Shown here in pieces: positions 6,479 to 6,854 of a stretch of DNA of 6,854 bases (its first letter is position 1; every line of letters starts with the position of its first letter). Location of the stretch: assembly GCA_946481035.1 (NCBI GenBank), contig CAMLNK010000217.1, forward strand, positions 1 through 6,854, given 5' to 3'. The notes under the pieces are model-generated. The model was given only the letters and a program-made list of their open reading frames with translations, ran no database searches and was not told where the DNA came from. Source of the DNA: an uncultured Dyadobacter sp. (GTDB lineage Bacteria > Bacteroidota > Bacteroidia > Cytophagales > Spirosomataceae). A program made the translations under genes and the position numbers.

Positions 6479-6559
6479 ATCCGCTTTCTGATTGATTGCT
6501 AGGATGTAAGTCAATGTAAATAAGTTAATAAACGATTCTCTGGTGTTATCGGGCCGATG

Positions 6560-6854
6560 CTATACGCGCAGCAGCGCACCTGCTTCTGCGGCCCTTCTGG
6601 CCGGGATGTACGAAACAACCATAGTTATCATAACGACAATTACGCCCGTGTAGAGTATGTCTTCCCAAATTAATTTAACAGGATAAGCATCTACCAGCGA
6701 GGTGGTCATACCCATCGAAACAAACCCATACTGCATTTGCAGCCAGCAAATGGCAATACCGCCCAAAAGCCCCGCAATGGCGCCCGAAAATGCCACAATC
6801 GCACCCTCGGCAATAAAAATCCTGCGGATCAGCGACTGCGTTGCACCCATGGCA
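6560..6854 (-). CDS. FtsX/LolC/E-like ABC transporter permease, C-terminal part only
   Basis: The frame ends at a TAG (6560-6562) and stays open to the window edge, so only about the last 98 residues are seen. The visible part starts AMGATQSLIRRIFIAEG, which is the conserved coupling region after the periplasmic domain in FtsX-family permeases, followed by three hydrophobic spans: about AIVAFSGAIAGLLGGIAI, ILYTGVIVVMITMVVSYI and the short segment before them. It closes with the family's YIPARRAAE motif. The DAYPVKL segment between the spans recalls LolC/LolE of the lipoprotein-release transporter. The ATG at 6848-6850 is internal, not a start. A LolC/E role at the inner membrane is likely but not proven, since MacB-type exporters share this fold. 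The aminopeptidase gene starts 81 nt downstream on the same strand. Confidence 0.85.
   Translation of the reverse strand, partial: AMGATQSLIRRIFIAEGAIVAFSGAIAGLLGGIAICWLQMQYGFVSMGMTTSLVDAYPVKLIWEDILYTGVIVVMITMVVSYIPARRAAEAGALLRV

Noticed and set aside
6479..6559. Separate promoter for the aminopeptidase
   Set aside because: No TAnnTTTG box with a spaced TTG element is found on the minus strand in this 81-nt gap. The gene may be read from the permease transcript or from a promoter I cannot recognise.

Overview
The window looks like a chromosomal segment of a Bacteroidota bacterium, most likely a member of the Cytophagales such as Dyadobacter or a relative. Three things point there: protein flavour (a LacI regulator with a GTVDRVLH recognition helix, and a secreted M1 aminopeptidase with a HEAT-like tail), weak or absent Shine-Dalgarno sequences, and a TAnnTTTG-type promoter box. 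The genus is an inference.

Layout: (1) Positions 1-2039 hold two tightly coupled plus-strand genes, separated by 3 nt. The first is an unrecognised, mostly helical protein carrying a DIDDTA motif like that of class II terpene cyclases; its 5' end probably lies outside the window. The second is a complete PaaE-type flavin reductase with a C-terminal plant-type [2Fe-2S] ferredoxin domain. A hairpin at 2046-2073 follows. (2) Positions 2074-2460 are AT-rich and non-coding, apart from one doubtful 29-codon ORF. They carry a second weak hairpin, two CG-centred 12-bp near-palindromes exactly 31 bp apart (candidate LacI-family operators), and a possible promoter box. (3) Positions 2461-3525 encode a LacI-family repressor with a GTG start. 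(4) Positions 3540-3861, between the convergent repressor and aminopeptidase genes, are filled by an unusual array of 30 decamers. Fourteen units read GTCA... on the plus strand, followed by sixteen in the opposite orientation, making a large inverted repeat. (5) Positions 3887-6478 (minus strand) encode an exported M1-family zinc aminopeptidase. (6) Positions 6560-6854 (minus strand) hold the C-terminal end of an FtsX/LolC/E-like ABC transporter permease that runs out of the window.

The first two genes probably form one operon: the reductase supplies electrons to an oxygenase or desaturase that is not visible here, and the helical protein may act on the same (possibly lipid or isoprenoid) substrate. 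The repressor probably regulates itself through the two upstream palindromes. The permease and peptidase are co-directional with an 81-nt gap, and no functional link between them can be shown. The decamer array is the most unusual element. It sits where two converging transcripts would end, so it could work as a bidirectional terminator or as a structured or protein-binding DNA element.
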